A stretch of DNA of 64,000 nucleotides from contig OZ023189.1 in NCBI GenBank assembly GCA_963995505.1, positions 18,375,495 through 18,439,494 of the forward strand, read 5' to 3'. Source of the DNA: Hypericum androsaemum. Lineage: Eukaryota; Streptophyta; Magnoliopsida; Malpighiales; Hypericaceae. Within the stretch, counting starts at the first letter, position 1. Every line of letters begins with the position of its first letter. Positions 36,505 to 47,225 of this stretch are shown here, in pieces. Made by a program: the position numbers and the translations under genes. Below the pieces are notes generated by a model that saw only the letters and a list, made by a program, of their open reading frames with translations, made no database searches and was not told where the DNA came from.

Positions 36505-37450
36505 TTTCAAACTTAAAACTCTTATACACCTACCACCACCGATCTTCTATACCAAGTTCCAACAAACCACCAACACCACGACAGCTGCTGCTCCTGCCTG
36601 CCCAACATCAGAACCACACACCCATCATCATCCATTAGCCAAACCAAAACCCCCCTCACAGCTCCCTCCAAAACAAAACCTCAAACCACCATAGTTTACA
36701 ACATCAATTTTCAACAAGCACCAGCCTGCACAAAATACTCGTAATACAACTCTACTGCAACCGGCATGAACAATTTGCTCGTCAGCCACATCTGTGTCTT
36801 CATTGTACACCACACCTCAGCTATAAGCAACTGAACCGGATATCTATCCTCAAAGCAACTATTTTGCGGAAATAAAAACCATTGATGTTGTGAAGCCCCA
36901 ATTATTCTTTTACAGAGCACAAACAACAGTGCCCATAAGAACACGGACAAGGAAAGGGTTGATAATACTCTTAAAACTCATCGAACAAATAAACGTTAGA
37001 AACAAGCAATTCCTCACAAGCTACAAGTGAACAAATACAACAATTCAAACTCCAGATCTCTGAGAAGAACCTTCCAACGGGTCACATACAATTCACTAAA
37101 TCCCGGAGATGTCCCTCTAACATCACTCCCCACAAATCCTTTCTTCCAATAACGTTCCTTCTTAAAAGCAAAAAAATCTCGACAAACGGATGTGATAGCT
37201 CTTGTAGATTTCACGTGGAATATCGAGGATCAGATAAAAAGCAAAAAAAAATAAAATTGGAACAAACCTGATAAATAGGGCAAAACCCTAGCCAGCAATT
37301 TCCACCCCTAATGTAAAAAAAATTGGGAACTCGAAGGGAGGGGACGCACCTGAAAGTTTGGTGATACTTTGCGAGCGTGAGAGGGCGGTTCGGGGTGCGT
37401 GACGGCTAGGAGGCTGCCGTTTCGAGCGAGTGTGGATGTTTTCAACGGAC
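36505..37450 (-). other. 5' UTR intron and promoter of the zinc-knuckle gene (inferred)
   Basis: No coding frame of merit is seen. A consensus donor AG|GTGCGT on the minus strand at 37350/37349, and the distance to the start codon, suggest a leader exon plus a long leader intron, common in plant housekeeping genes. Confidence 0.4.
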
Positions 37451-39217
37451 AATCGGATTGTTGTCGGGGCGAAAGATTCTCTCCTCTTTTATTTTCCCTT
37501 TTTTCGTTGGGGTTAGTTATGCATTCTTTTATAAGGCGGGGATAGTTGGTGGGCCAGTGACTAGAGAATTTGAATGGCCCATTAGTTGATTGGCCCATTA
37601 GTGATAGATTTTAACAAGTTAATGCCACTACAAGAAGTTTACAATAATTTTTGTAAGTAATATAATATGTAAATATTACATTAATAAAATTTCACTTCTA
37701 AAAAATAAATAATTGATAAACATCATATCTAATTAAGCCAAAACGTCAAAGATTCTGATTTTATGACTATGCTCTAACAATCAGCCGGGGTAGTTCGTGG
37801 TCCTGTTGGCAATGTTGCCCTGTTGTAAAATCTCTATATTTGAGTTGAAGTTGGAACTAAACTTCTTAATCAAAATTGTCCAGAGTTTTGACGTTTCAAG
37901 GAATCAAATAATCTGGGTTGGTGCTAAGTATAAGTGTACAGAACTTATTTTGCTAGCTAATTTTAAATTCTTAACTTTTTGGGATTTCGGTATTGCCCCG
38001 ACTTGCATACGACGACTTGCATACGAACACTGTTAACATTTTAATTGGGAAAGGGGAATTTCCATTGTGATTGAGAAACTTTTCAATGTGGAATTTGATT
38101 TTGAAGAAAACATTGGATGATGTTTGTTTAAACTATGAATATATTTTTTCTTCTCCCGCTAAACAATCAAAAGTCTAAATAAATAGAAGCTGATAATACC
38201 AATAACTGAAAAATAGGATCCGCATAGACCATTAATCCATCCCAGGCTGTCCAAGAAAATAAAAAAGACTATTAAAGAAGTGTGGCTATTTGTTGAGACT
38301 CCTAAAAAAAGGATATCTGTTGAGAATTTTTCAAAAATTTTATCGTCTCTTACATGAATTAGTTCGGGGTACAACGGACAATTATAACGGGCGAAAAAAA
38401 TAAGAGATTTTGTTTGCTTAGAAGCAAGAAGAAAATATTATAATACAGAACAAAGCCCATGGTATAATAGGCCCAAATTACTCCTTTTCCAAAATAGGAA
38501 AAACTCGCGTCTCTTTCCATACATAAATACAAGCGAGATGCTTGGCTCCCCCGCTCCCCCATTGACCGTTGGGATCGAACTATTAAAAAGTTTCAGAGAA
38601 GAGGAAAGCAACGAAAAAACTAGAGAAGAGGGATGAACGAACCCTAACCCTAACAAGCCCACTCCGATCTGGAGATTTCACGGTTCATTTATCGCGTTCC
38701 CGTTTCCACCACGCAAGAAATTCAGGTTCGATTTTCTTCTCCGTTGTTTTCCTAACTATAATCTCTTCTTTTATTTTTGGATTCCATCTATTTTATGATA
38801 TTAAATATAATGGTGTTCGATTGTTTTCGCCGGTGTCGTATCGGAAAAACTGAGGACAACAGGAGCAATCCTCGCTACACCGCCAGTCTTGATGAGAAGA
38901 CGGTGTGTCGTCCTCCACCTAACCTTTCGCTCGCTTGACGGAGTTGGAGTACTTCGCTACGTCCTTTTTTCTCTTGTTGGGTGTTTAGTGGGCCCACTCA
39001 ACAACTTCAACTCGTCTTTCTGTTGTTGTCGTCTTCTTTTGATGTATTGCTATTCTTTGGTTAAATAGTTCGTAATTGTTTATATTTTGTTCGAAAATAG
39101 ATTAGTCTGTTCAGTGTTTAGGTGTTATATATAAAATATAGTTTGTAATTGACTAGAAGTTAGAGACATGATTATTTACGAGTTGGTTAAGTGTTATGTG
39201 GTGAGCAAATTTTTTTT
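37451..39217. other. Intergenic with an orphan telobox-type promoter
   Basis: No open reading frame of note. A tandem telobox lies at 38641-38654, followed by a possible leader exon and donor (38740-38790 region). See the separate entry and finding. Confidence 0.4.
38641..38654 (+). promoter_or_regulatory. Double telobox
   Basis: ACCCTAACCCTAAC is the plant telobox motif, common just downstream of transcription starts of ribosomal, translation and snoRNA genes. Here no gene follows. The downstream sequence has a run of T near 38967 but no box C/D or H/ACA arrangement that I could confirm. Confidence 0.45.
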
Positions 39218-40791
39218 GAAAAATTATTTTGAAGTCCATGACTTTTTTTTACTCTCTCTCTAGGATCTCTGGCTTTTGGAAAATGATTGTCTCGTCCCTA
39301 AATTTTGATGATAATAGACTCTCGAGTTCCTAGAGCCAGAATATTCTTTTTTTTTCGATGAACTCCCACTTGAAATGACCAAAATGTCCTCATACTAAAA
39401 AAAACTCACTTTTCTTCTCCTTCATCTTCTTCCTCCCACTTTCAACCAAAATCAAAACTAAAAAATAAATTTAAATATTTTTAATGAGAATCAAAACTAA
39501 TTAGAAAGAACATTAATCCATGAACAAGAACTCCAAGAATCACTAATTAATCAAACACCCAATTTAACATTAAATCAAGAAACTAAATCAAACACCCAAT
39601 CAGTCCCCTGCCTTAGAGCTAGGGTTTCCCCGTCAATCACGACGCCGGCCTCCTTGGAGCTCTCCCAGTCATCAGCGATTCTTCCCCAGGGGTTCGCTGG
39701 CGTGGGCGTCCCTTCTCGGTTACTGGTGTTTGTTTGTAACCAACTGGTGCAACGGTCGCTCACCAGGCCCAAAAGGGACTAGACCGCTAGGCCCGAGAGC
39801 GGCTCTGATGGTGGACGAGTACCAGGCTGGGACCCGATGGCCTACTCAAGGAGGTGCCCATTTCCTTCCTCTTCCTTCAGAGGCTCACGCCGCACCAACC
39901 CCAACACAAATTTCTGGTGGGAGCCTTGCTCATCCAAAAGAATAGAACTTTGAAAGAAAACCCCAACTCAGAATTTAGCTGAAACTTCCAATAACTAACC
40001 GAAGTTGGCTTCCACATCATCAAACGACATGGTGATGTTGTTCCCGATCAAAATGACGTTAGCCGAAGTCGTCAACAAGTGAACCTTGAGGCACTAGATG
40101 AAGAGAGAGCAAGCTCAACACATCGTCGTTTCATGGTCGTAGAGCAGCGGGGAGGAAACAAGGGTGGTGGTGGGCTTTTATCTATTGGGATTTTAGGGTT
40201 TTGCTATTTTCAAGGAGAGGGAGACATCGGCTTCCATTAGGGATGTGGGATGGGAAGGAAAGACATTGGCTTACAACAGGTAACGGCCTTAAACGCCGGC
40301 GATGATCTCTTCGACGACTGGCAATGAAGCCAACGGCAGAAGGTTTGGATTTGGCTTCCACCGCAAGAAGCGAAGCCGGGGACGGGTTCATTTAGTCAAA
40401 TGGGTTTATTTAGTTTCTATAAATATACATGGTTATTAGTAGATGAAATTGTTTGGTTTTGATTTTATTTGAGTTTAAATTTTTTTTCTTCAGGTTGTTC
40501 TGTTTGGTTTTGATTTTATTTGGGTTTAGTTTTTGATTAAAGGTGAGAGGTAAAAGGTGAAGTGGGAGGAAGAAGACAAAGTGGGAAGGAAAAAGAAATT
40601 TTTAATTTTTTAAGTGAGAGGGGCATTTTCGTCTTTTCAAGTGGGAGTTTGCCGGAGAATATGGAATATTCCGGCACTAGGGACCCAAGAGTCTATTATC
40701 ATCAAAACTTAAGGACGGGACAATCATTTTTCAAAAGTCAGGGACCTAGAAAGAGGGTGACCAAAGGTCAGAGACTTGAGAGTGATTTGCC
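39218..40791. mobile_element. Long-TIR Mutator-like element
   Basis: The left end (39218 to about 39500) matches the right end (about 40440-40791) inverted. Matches include AAATTATTTTGAAGTCCATGAC against AAATCACTCTCAAGTCTCTGAC on the opposite strand; TTGATGATAATAGACTCTCG against its complement (around 40690); and TCCCACTTGAAA..GACAAAATG..CC-type blocks. The flanks are T-rich, so the 9-bp duplication cannot be judged. The core (39570-40390) is GC-rich with short minus-strand frames (39772-39575 and 40391-40182) that I cannot assign. No transposase is seen. Confidence 0.75.
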
Positions 40792-40860
40792 TTTTTTTCT
40801 TTGATAGAAATAGAAGGGAGGTGCTGAAGTGATAAGTAATTTAAATTCATTAAAAAAATC

Positions 40861-40947
40861 TCACTCATATTTTTCTTTTCACTCATTTTTTCCTTGTCAC
40901 TGATTTTTTCAGTGTCACTCATTTTTTCCTCGTCACTCATTTTTTCC
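40861..40947. repeat. Short tandem repeat, 15-18-bp unit
   Basis: TCACTCATTTTTTCC-like units are repeated five times with small changes (TCACTGATTTTTTCAG in the middle). On the minus strand this would read as repeats of EKMSD/E, but there is no gene context. Confidence 0.75.
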
Positions 40948-41213
40948 TCCTATAACCTATAAGGGGTTTAATACCAAATTAGTCCTGAAACTGGTTTAGA
41001 ATCATCCTAACCAAGAATAAAAATCTTCTGTTCTAATTTTTAGATATAAAAAATATTGTTATGAGAACCGTTCTTTATATAGGGTCCGACGATAGACATA
41101 AAGAAATTGTTTTGATTGAATAAAATATGATAAAAAACCAACATAATAGTTGAGTACTTAGACTAAGGTATATCACTAAAATATTGCAAATTAGAAAACA
41201 GCTTCCAACTGTA

Positions 41214-41660
41214 CTTTTTCTTATACTATTTGGACTATTTACGTTATTGGATAAATAATTTTTGACTAAAAAATTACATGCATGCAGCAGAGATGCTCTT
41301 CAAATCCATATCATACACTTACCAACCATGTTCAGGGCAGACAATAAAATAGACGTAATTTATCCTGCAACCAACTTGCCTTGTCTTTAAACAAGGAAGA
41401 ACACCAGCTGTTCTTTTTCTTATACTATTTGGACTATTTACGTTCTTGGATAAATAATTTTTGACAAATTAAATAAAATTATTATTATTGTTTTTTTAAG
41501 TAATCGAATTCCATTAAAAAGTTACATGCATGCATCAAAGATGCTCTTCAAATCCATATCATACACTGACCAACCATGTTCAGGGCAGACGGTGAAATAG
41601 ACGTAATTTATCCTGCAACCAACTTGCCTTGTCTTTAAACAAGGAAGACCACCAGCACTT
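41214..41660. repeat. Tandem duplication of about 200-250 bp
   Basis: Copy 1 (41214-41412) and copy 2 (41413-41660) share CTTTTTCTTATACTATTTGG, ATGCTCTTCAAATCCATATC, ACCAACCATGTTCAGGGCAG and TTGCCTTGTCTTTAAACAAG. Copy 2 carries an extra AT-rich stretch of about 47 bases after TTTTTGAC. The copies differ at few sites, so the event is recent. They end just before the Cassandra element. Confidence 0.9.
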
Positions 41661-41721
41661 CCCTATCTGATTCCACAACAAATTCCCTGAAGCACTTGGA
41701 CTCAACCGAAGGGACGACCCT

Positions 41722-42307
41722 TGTAACGTCCCGTGATCTGATCGATTATCTACACAGACTAATACAAGTCTTTTTTAGCATATTTTGTCCTCACTTTTAT
41801 GCATCCTGAAAATTTCCCAGGAGGTCACCTATCCTGATCCTACACCCGGCCAAACGTGTTTAACCTTGGAGTTCTCTCAGGATGTGTACTGGAAAAGAAT
41901 GTATAACTTGTTGATATAGATAGTACCAATCAAATTACTTAAGACTTTTTAGAATTGGGGTATCATATTCACCCCTTCTTAAATACGTGACGTTCTCGTC
42001 GCGCCAGTCAGAACAATCCAGAACACAGAACAATTCCAGAATCATTTTGCTATGATATCAAATGTAACGCCCCGTGATCTGACCGACTGTCTCCACAGAC
42101 TAACACAAGTCTTTTCTAACGTGCTTTGTCCTCACTCGCAACGCATCCCAAAAATTTTTCAGGAGGTCATCCATCCTGATCCTACTCCCGGCCAAAGGCG
42201 TTTAACCTTGGAGTTCTCTCAGGATGTGTGCCGAAAAAAAGTACACCTTATTGATATAGATAATACCAATCAAATCACGTAAGACTTTTCAGAATTGGGG
42301 TATCACA
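41722..42307 (-). mobile_element. Cassandra-type TRIM with 5S rRNA-derived LTRs
   Basis: Two LTRs of 246 and 245 bp (41722-41967 and 42063-42307) read TGTGATACCCC...ACGTTACA on the minus strand. The element is flanked by a perfect 5-bp duplication, ACCCT (41717-41721 and 42308-42312). The internal region is only 95 bp. A degenerate Met-tRNA primer-binding site (TGATATCATAGC on the minus strand, near 42060) borders the right LTR, which fixes the orientation. Each LTR holds 5S rRNA-like sequence: AGGAGGTCA.CTATCCTGATCC (41819 on), then GGCCAAACGTGTTTAACCTTGGAGTTCT, the complement of the 5S box A to box C region. 5S-bearing LTRs are the defining trait of Cassandra. It is non-coding and needs proteins from other elements. 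Confidence 0.92.
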
Positions 42308-43407
42308 ACCCTCCTCCTTCCAACTCGCGTGATCTTAAGCTCCCAATGTGAACCCGCCTCTTCGACAACTGCAAGAGTTCTCTGCAAGCTGAGGACGTAG
42401 AACTAGTCCCAGATGCCGATCCCATTGGCAATGCGAAAGAAATGGGATGGCTCTGATGGGTCATGGCAATTCGGGCCAATGGTTTCACAATCTAGTTTCT
42501 TGCCTCTCTATGGGCGACCATGAACTTCATCAACTGACGATGAAGTGTCACCACATGCATTCAACGAGTAGACAAGCGAAGATCGGGCTTAATGATGTAG
42601 CTTATTGATCTTTGGATGGAAATAAGTTGATGAATCCATTGGGATTGGCTTTGACTCAACTGGGTGATCCGAGATTTCAAGCCATGGAAGAGAGCTCAAG
42701 CACCTGCAATTTAAGTTTCTGGATCTCCATAACTTGGTCACTCCACTTCCACGAACAGCGGCCAGTAGGATTGGCTCGTAGATATGAAGTTGATGTGCTG
42801 CTCGGAAAGATCTGGCCAAGTAGGAGACTAGTCGTTGGTTTCTAGTTTCTCTTTTTTCTTGCTTCTCTTTGGAGCCATCTGTATCTAACGATCAAGTTTC
42901 GAACACTCGGTTCGATTCAAGTAATAAAGGGCAAAGTGAAAATTTGAAATCCGAGTTTAGAAGTAGGAGAAAAAATATGTCTATAAAAAGTGAGTCTCAA
43001 ATTGGTGCGGCTCTATTTAATTCTTTATTTTGAGATGAGTTATGGTGTATAAATATGCTAAAAATGCTTGGGCTCCAAGGTTCAATTGTTTTTAAAAATT
43101 GAATATCAATTAAACAAGCTTACAAGAAAATTTCAATGAAAGAGGAGATCCTGCTACTATCCATCCCTTGGACGACAAGTTGCAAATTGCCTTTAAATAG
43201 TCGTTATGTCAACGCCTAGATGCCAAGTAGCTATTCCTCAATATTGAAAGATTAAAACGTCTAAATATTGTTAATTTGTATCGAATGATCACAATAAAAT
43301 TATTTTTATTGTACTTATTATAATATTCATGTAACCTCTTTTTGGCTATGTATGTAATTTCTTCTCTCTCTTTTTTCTAAGAAATAACCTTTTGCACTAT
43401 TTTTTTA
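42308..43407. other. Intergenic, no intact gene
   Basis: Gene-like composition at 42320-42845 on either strand gives only short frames (about 77 codons) that I cannot assign. It may be the remainder of a sequence that Cassandra inserted into. 42846-43407 is AT-rich spacer. Confidence 0.4.
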
Positions 43408-44440
43408 GAGATAATTATCCTAAGATTTCTGGTATTTGAGCAAACTCCCTTTTAGTTCTTACTATTTTTAATAACCTTTCTCAGTCATTCTAGTTTAAAA
43501 TAATAGTCATTTTTAGTCCCTGGCGGACCCATCGCTAACGTCAGCAGTCAACATAATTTTTTTATGACACTTGCAAAAAATAAAAAAATATATTTCTCAT
43601 TCCTTCTTGTCTTCTCCGACCTCAACCTCAACGTAGACCAGAGACTCGCCGTCGATGATTCCAACCTCAACTCTGTGGCCAGAAAGCACCAAACATCACC
43701 GCCACCATCAAACCTATCCCTAAAATTGGAGAACAAATCTGCAATTTTTTCCAAATCTGGGCAGCTCCCAGAAGAGTTCGAGAGCACCGACCAAGCCGCA
43801 AGAGACCGCCGAGTTTGAGGTAGTGTGGCTCCCGGACGACCAAAGAGCCTCCTTGGACGCTGAGAGCACCGTCACGTCGAAGATGACTTGGAGCGAGGAA
43901 GAAGATGACCTGGAGCGGTTGGAGCACTTGGGTTTCAATATGCTTTTTTTTTTCCTTCAAAACTGCCGACGGCGTCTACGACCTTGCCTGGTTGAAGTCC
44001 CACGAAACCCGCCTCGTCGTCGACCGCTCTATGAAGCTACTGGTCGAAGTCTACGGCTCGGTGAAGCTCTTCGACGGGAGGGTCCTCGTTTAGATCCCGA
44101 AGCTACTGGGCCTTCACTTGGTTTTGTTTGATTCAGCTTGAAGAGAAGACAATTTCAATTAATTTCATGCTACTGGGCCTTCCCGAAGCTATGTGTTTGA
44201 AAATTAATCTGGAGGTTGTCGAAGAAGAAAAAGATGTTTGGTCGGAGAAGAAGATGAAGTTTTTTCAATTTTGTGAAAGGTAAAATGGTCATTAATAATT
44301 TTATGTTGACCGCTGACGTCAGCCATGGACTAAAAAAGGGTTGTTATTTCAAATTAGAAGGATCGAAAAATGTTATTGAAAACAGTAAGGACTAAAAAGA
44401 AGATTTGCTCAAATACCAGGGAATTTAGGATAATTATCCC
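43408..44440. mobile_element. Mutator-like element with possible captured PEX7-like fragment
   Basis: The left TIR (43408-43565) begins GAGATAATTATCCTAA and the right TIR (44292-44440) is its inverse, beginning GGGATAATTATCCTAA on the minus strand. CTGGTATTTGAGCAAA and the ACGTCAGC motif are shared by both. The GC-rich core has an open frame (43959-44093, +) reading KTADGVYDLAW, SH, RLVV and GSVKLFDGR. This resembles the N-terminal WD40 repeats of the peroxisomal import receptor PEX7. RLAV within 43560-43820 may be an earlier part. There is no transposase. T-rich flanks hide the target duplication. Confidence 0.7.
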
Positions 44441-45836
44441 TTTTTAATACCATTTGTTATCTAAACCTCGAATGTATTGAGTCATTCAAAGAGAAAAATA
44501 TATTTATTCAAATATTTTTTTAATGTGAATTTCATTAATAGCACAATATGTGCTATATATAAGATATGCGACCAGAAACTTCTAGAAGTGTAATAATCCC
44601 AATATGTATACAAGCGATTGTCCCAAGAGATTTTTCGTCATTGATGTACAATTTTTTACAGGTTAATAAAGTATGAGCAATAGCTCCACTGTACAACTAA
44701 ATATACATATCAAGCCCCTTAGTGCTTGTATCCCTGTATCTCCCCAGCTTACAACAATTAATACAGCTAGCGTGTTAGATCTTGTGTACACAATTGTGTT
44801 TTTGATTTTTAAAAAAAAAGTGTTTTTGATAAGTTTTTGTTAACACGATCCATCCGTATTTTGTGACCATTGCAATCATTCTTGAGACCTTTCCTCAAAA
44901 AAAAAATCATTCTTGAGACCAGAGCAAGATAATATGAATGAAAAGTTTGTGATCGCTGATAACACTTCAATAGATTGTACGGATTAGTTACTTCTAAATT
45001 ATCAGCAAAATCTCAGCGAACAAGGATATCGAGTAAGTAATTTTAAATATTTATTAAAAGAAATTATGATCGGTAATCGTAAACCTTCTAAATTAATTTT
45101 GATTACTGGTTCAAGTCGGTGGCTTTTGCCCTTCTCTATTCATCGTTTTTAAGCCATCAAATGGATCACGAGAATTTGTGAAAGTTACATATATTTACTA
45201 ATATATATTTGAACTCCACAAGATCTTAAATAATATCAAATTTTATTATTAAAATTTAAAATTATTGTATTTTCAGAAAATTTGGGAAGAGAACAGTTAA
45301 ATAATGGGAATGGACATGGTACCGTTGTTCTATTTAGGGAATGTCATCACTGGTTGCTTTCGTTAGTGGCTTTTGTTATTATAACGATTGCTTTCTTTTT
45401 ATGGTTAATACGCCTTGTGCAAGTCAATTTCCACGTGCCAGCCTTTCTTGTGCTTGTCTAAACCGGCTCAAATATTTTTTTTAAGGTCCATTCACATTAA
45501 TGTTCGGAACTTATTTTAGGGACAAATTTTCAAATAGAATTTTTAAAATTTGTCGAGACTTAAACTAACACTTTTTAAACTTAATTAATGTTCCTTATTA
45601 TTTGGATCAAATCTGATTAATTATATTACCAATTTTTGCACACATATAGTCCAGACTTTTTATTTAAAAAATACAAATTTTTAAATAAGTAACGAACAAA
45701 TAATTTATAAATTAAAAAAATAGGAGCAGATCGCCTCTCCAAGGGTTGCTGCCAAATGCAATTCTTTTCTTTACAATTTGTCAAAAAAAAAATTAAAGTG
45801 CGATAAATGTTGGTGCTCCGGGTGCCATTATTATTT
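44441..45836. other. Intergenic, AT-rich, no gene
   Basis: Short frames only. There is no repeat I can name. The last nine bases (45828-45836) are the left target duplication of the next element. Confidence 0.5.
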
Positions 45837-46888
45837 GGGCAAATTATCCTCAGATTCCTGATTTATAATTTTATTACTTGCAGGTCATTGGCTTTCAGAA
45901 ATAGTGTATGAGGTCTCTGCTTTTTAAGAAATATTGGTCTAAGGTCCCTTGCTGACGTCAGCGGTCATTTTATTTGATTTTGTGACACGTGAAATGACCT
46001 TTATACCCTTTTAAAAAAATTATCTCCTTCAACCATTGAACAACCTCCAACCTTCAACCATCCAAGAACAATCTTCAACCTTCAACTGATTCCAAACCCA
46101 GCAACATTAAATTAGACTCAACAAGAACACCAACCCAAGAATATCAAATAAAACCCAACAAGAAACGTCTGCAGCCCACGTCGAGGCCGAGCCAGATTGG
46201 TAGATCGAGGTTGGAGGAGAAGCCCATGAATCAGGGGATCTCGGCGGCCATATCGAAGCCCGAAACCTTCTCGGCAACGCAGGCAAAAGACTTGTAGAGC
46301 GGGTAGTTGGGCCAGAGGATGGCAGAGTCCGGGAGGGAGGTGGGGAAGGGGGAGGATGGGAGATGGGGAGGATTAGGGTTTCAGGGATAAAGGTTAAATT
46401 TTTAGGGCAGGCGCGAAGGAGGTGTAGGACATGTAGGCGTGGAGGAGGTCGGGGTGGTCGTGGCAAGCGGAGGCGATGGGGATGGGGATGAGGGCGGCAT
46501 AGAAGAGGAGCTCCGACAGGGAGGCGACTGGGGTGGAGGTGGACGGCTGGGGTGGAGGAGAGGCGGGAGATGGTGGCATGGATGGAGGACAGCTGGCGGA
46601 GGAGGTGGAAAGGAGGGAGGTTGGGTTGGAGCAGATGGTGGCGGAGAGGTGGTAGAGGGAGAGGAGGTGTTCTAGTTTTTGGCTAGAGGTTGAAGATGAC
46701 CTTTTTATTTTTTGTTAAAGGGTATAAATGTCATTTCACGTGTAAAAATTGAAAAAATGCTGCTGACGTCAGTCAGGGACCTCAGACCAATATTTTTATA
46801 AAAAGCAGAGATCTCATACACTATTTTCGAAATCCATGAACCTGCGAGTATTAAAACTATAAATCAAGGACCTGAGAGTAATTTGTCC
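45837..46888. mobile_element. Mutator-like element with perfect 9-bp target duplication
   Basis: TTATTATTT stands directly on both sides (45828-45836 and 46889-46897). The left TIR starts GGGCAAATTATCCTCAGATTC and the right TIR, inverted, starts GGACAAATTACTCTCAGGTC. The TIRs run about 180 bp each and share CATTTCACGTG/CACGTGAAATG and TGCTGACGTCAGC. The roughly 690-bp core is GC-rich. On the minus strand it can be read as LWPNYPLYKSFACVAEKV, FDMAAEIP, stop, FMGFSSNLDLPIWLGLDVG, which looks like a decayed captured exon, but I cannot name the source gene. No transposase is present, so the element is non-autonomous. The 9-bp duplication is the hallmark of the Mutator superfamily. Confidence 0.85.
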
Positions 46889-46897
46889 TTATTATTT

Positions 46898-47217
46898 TGT
46901 TTCGAAAATTACATCACTAATTAATTATCTTTCCTTTTAGGATTAATAGGCCATTTAAAAGTCAATTTACATACGCCAACCTTTAATGCACTTGCCTATA
47001 CCAGCCCAAATTTATTACCAATCCATCCTTTAATATGCCTTTAGCAGCACTTTCCTTTTGTAAAATATTTTAAAACTTTCATAAAAAAATATGTCAGTTC
47101 ATTATTTGTATGCTGCATCATGGCCCTTTCGGTGTATTTTAATAACCATAATAATCGTCTTATTTTTGGCAACTAACCTATGTATTAAAATATATCCTTT
47201 TACACAAGATATCATTC
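46898..47217. other. Spacer between two transposons
   Basis: AT-rich; nothing supported. Confidence 0.5.
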
Positions 47218-47225
47218 TCTTGTGA

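Noticed and set aside
36505..36510. Start two codons before the chosen ATG of the zinc-knuckle protein
   Set aside because: That codon is TTG, not ATG; the family start MSSGSRS begins at 36504.
38880..38900. Box C/D snoRNA based on TTGATGAG
   Set aside because: No D box (CTGA) at a suitable distance downstream and no terminal stem.
41816..41890. 5S rRNA gene
   Set aside because: Only part of 5S is present, diverged, and repeated in both LTRs of a TRIM; it is a Cassandra LTR segment, not a functional 5S gene.
46107..46675. Overlapping Pro-rich and Gly-rich frames on both strands as real genes
   Set aside because: They arise from GC-rich transposon core sequence; the only gene-like reading contains a stop codon.
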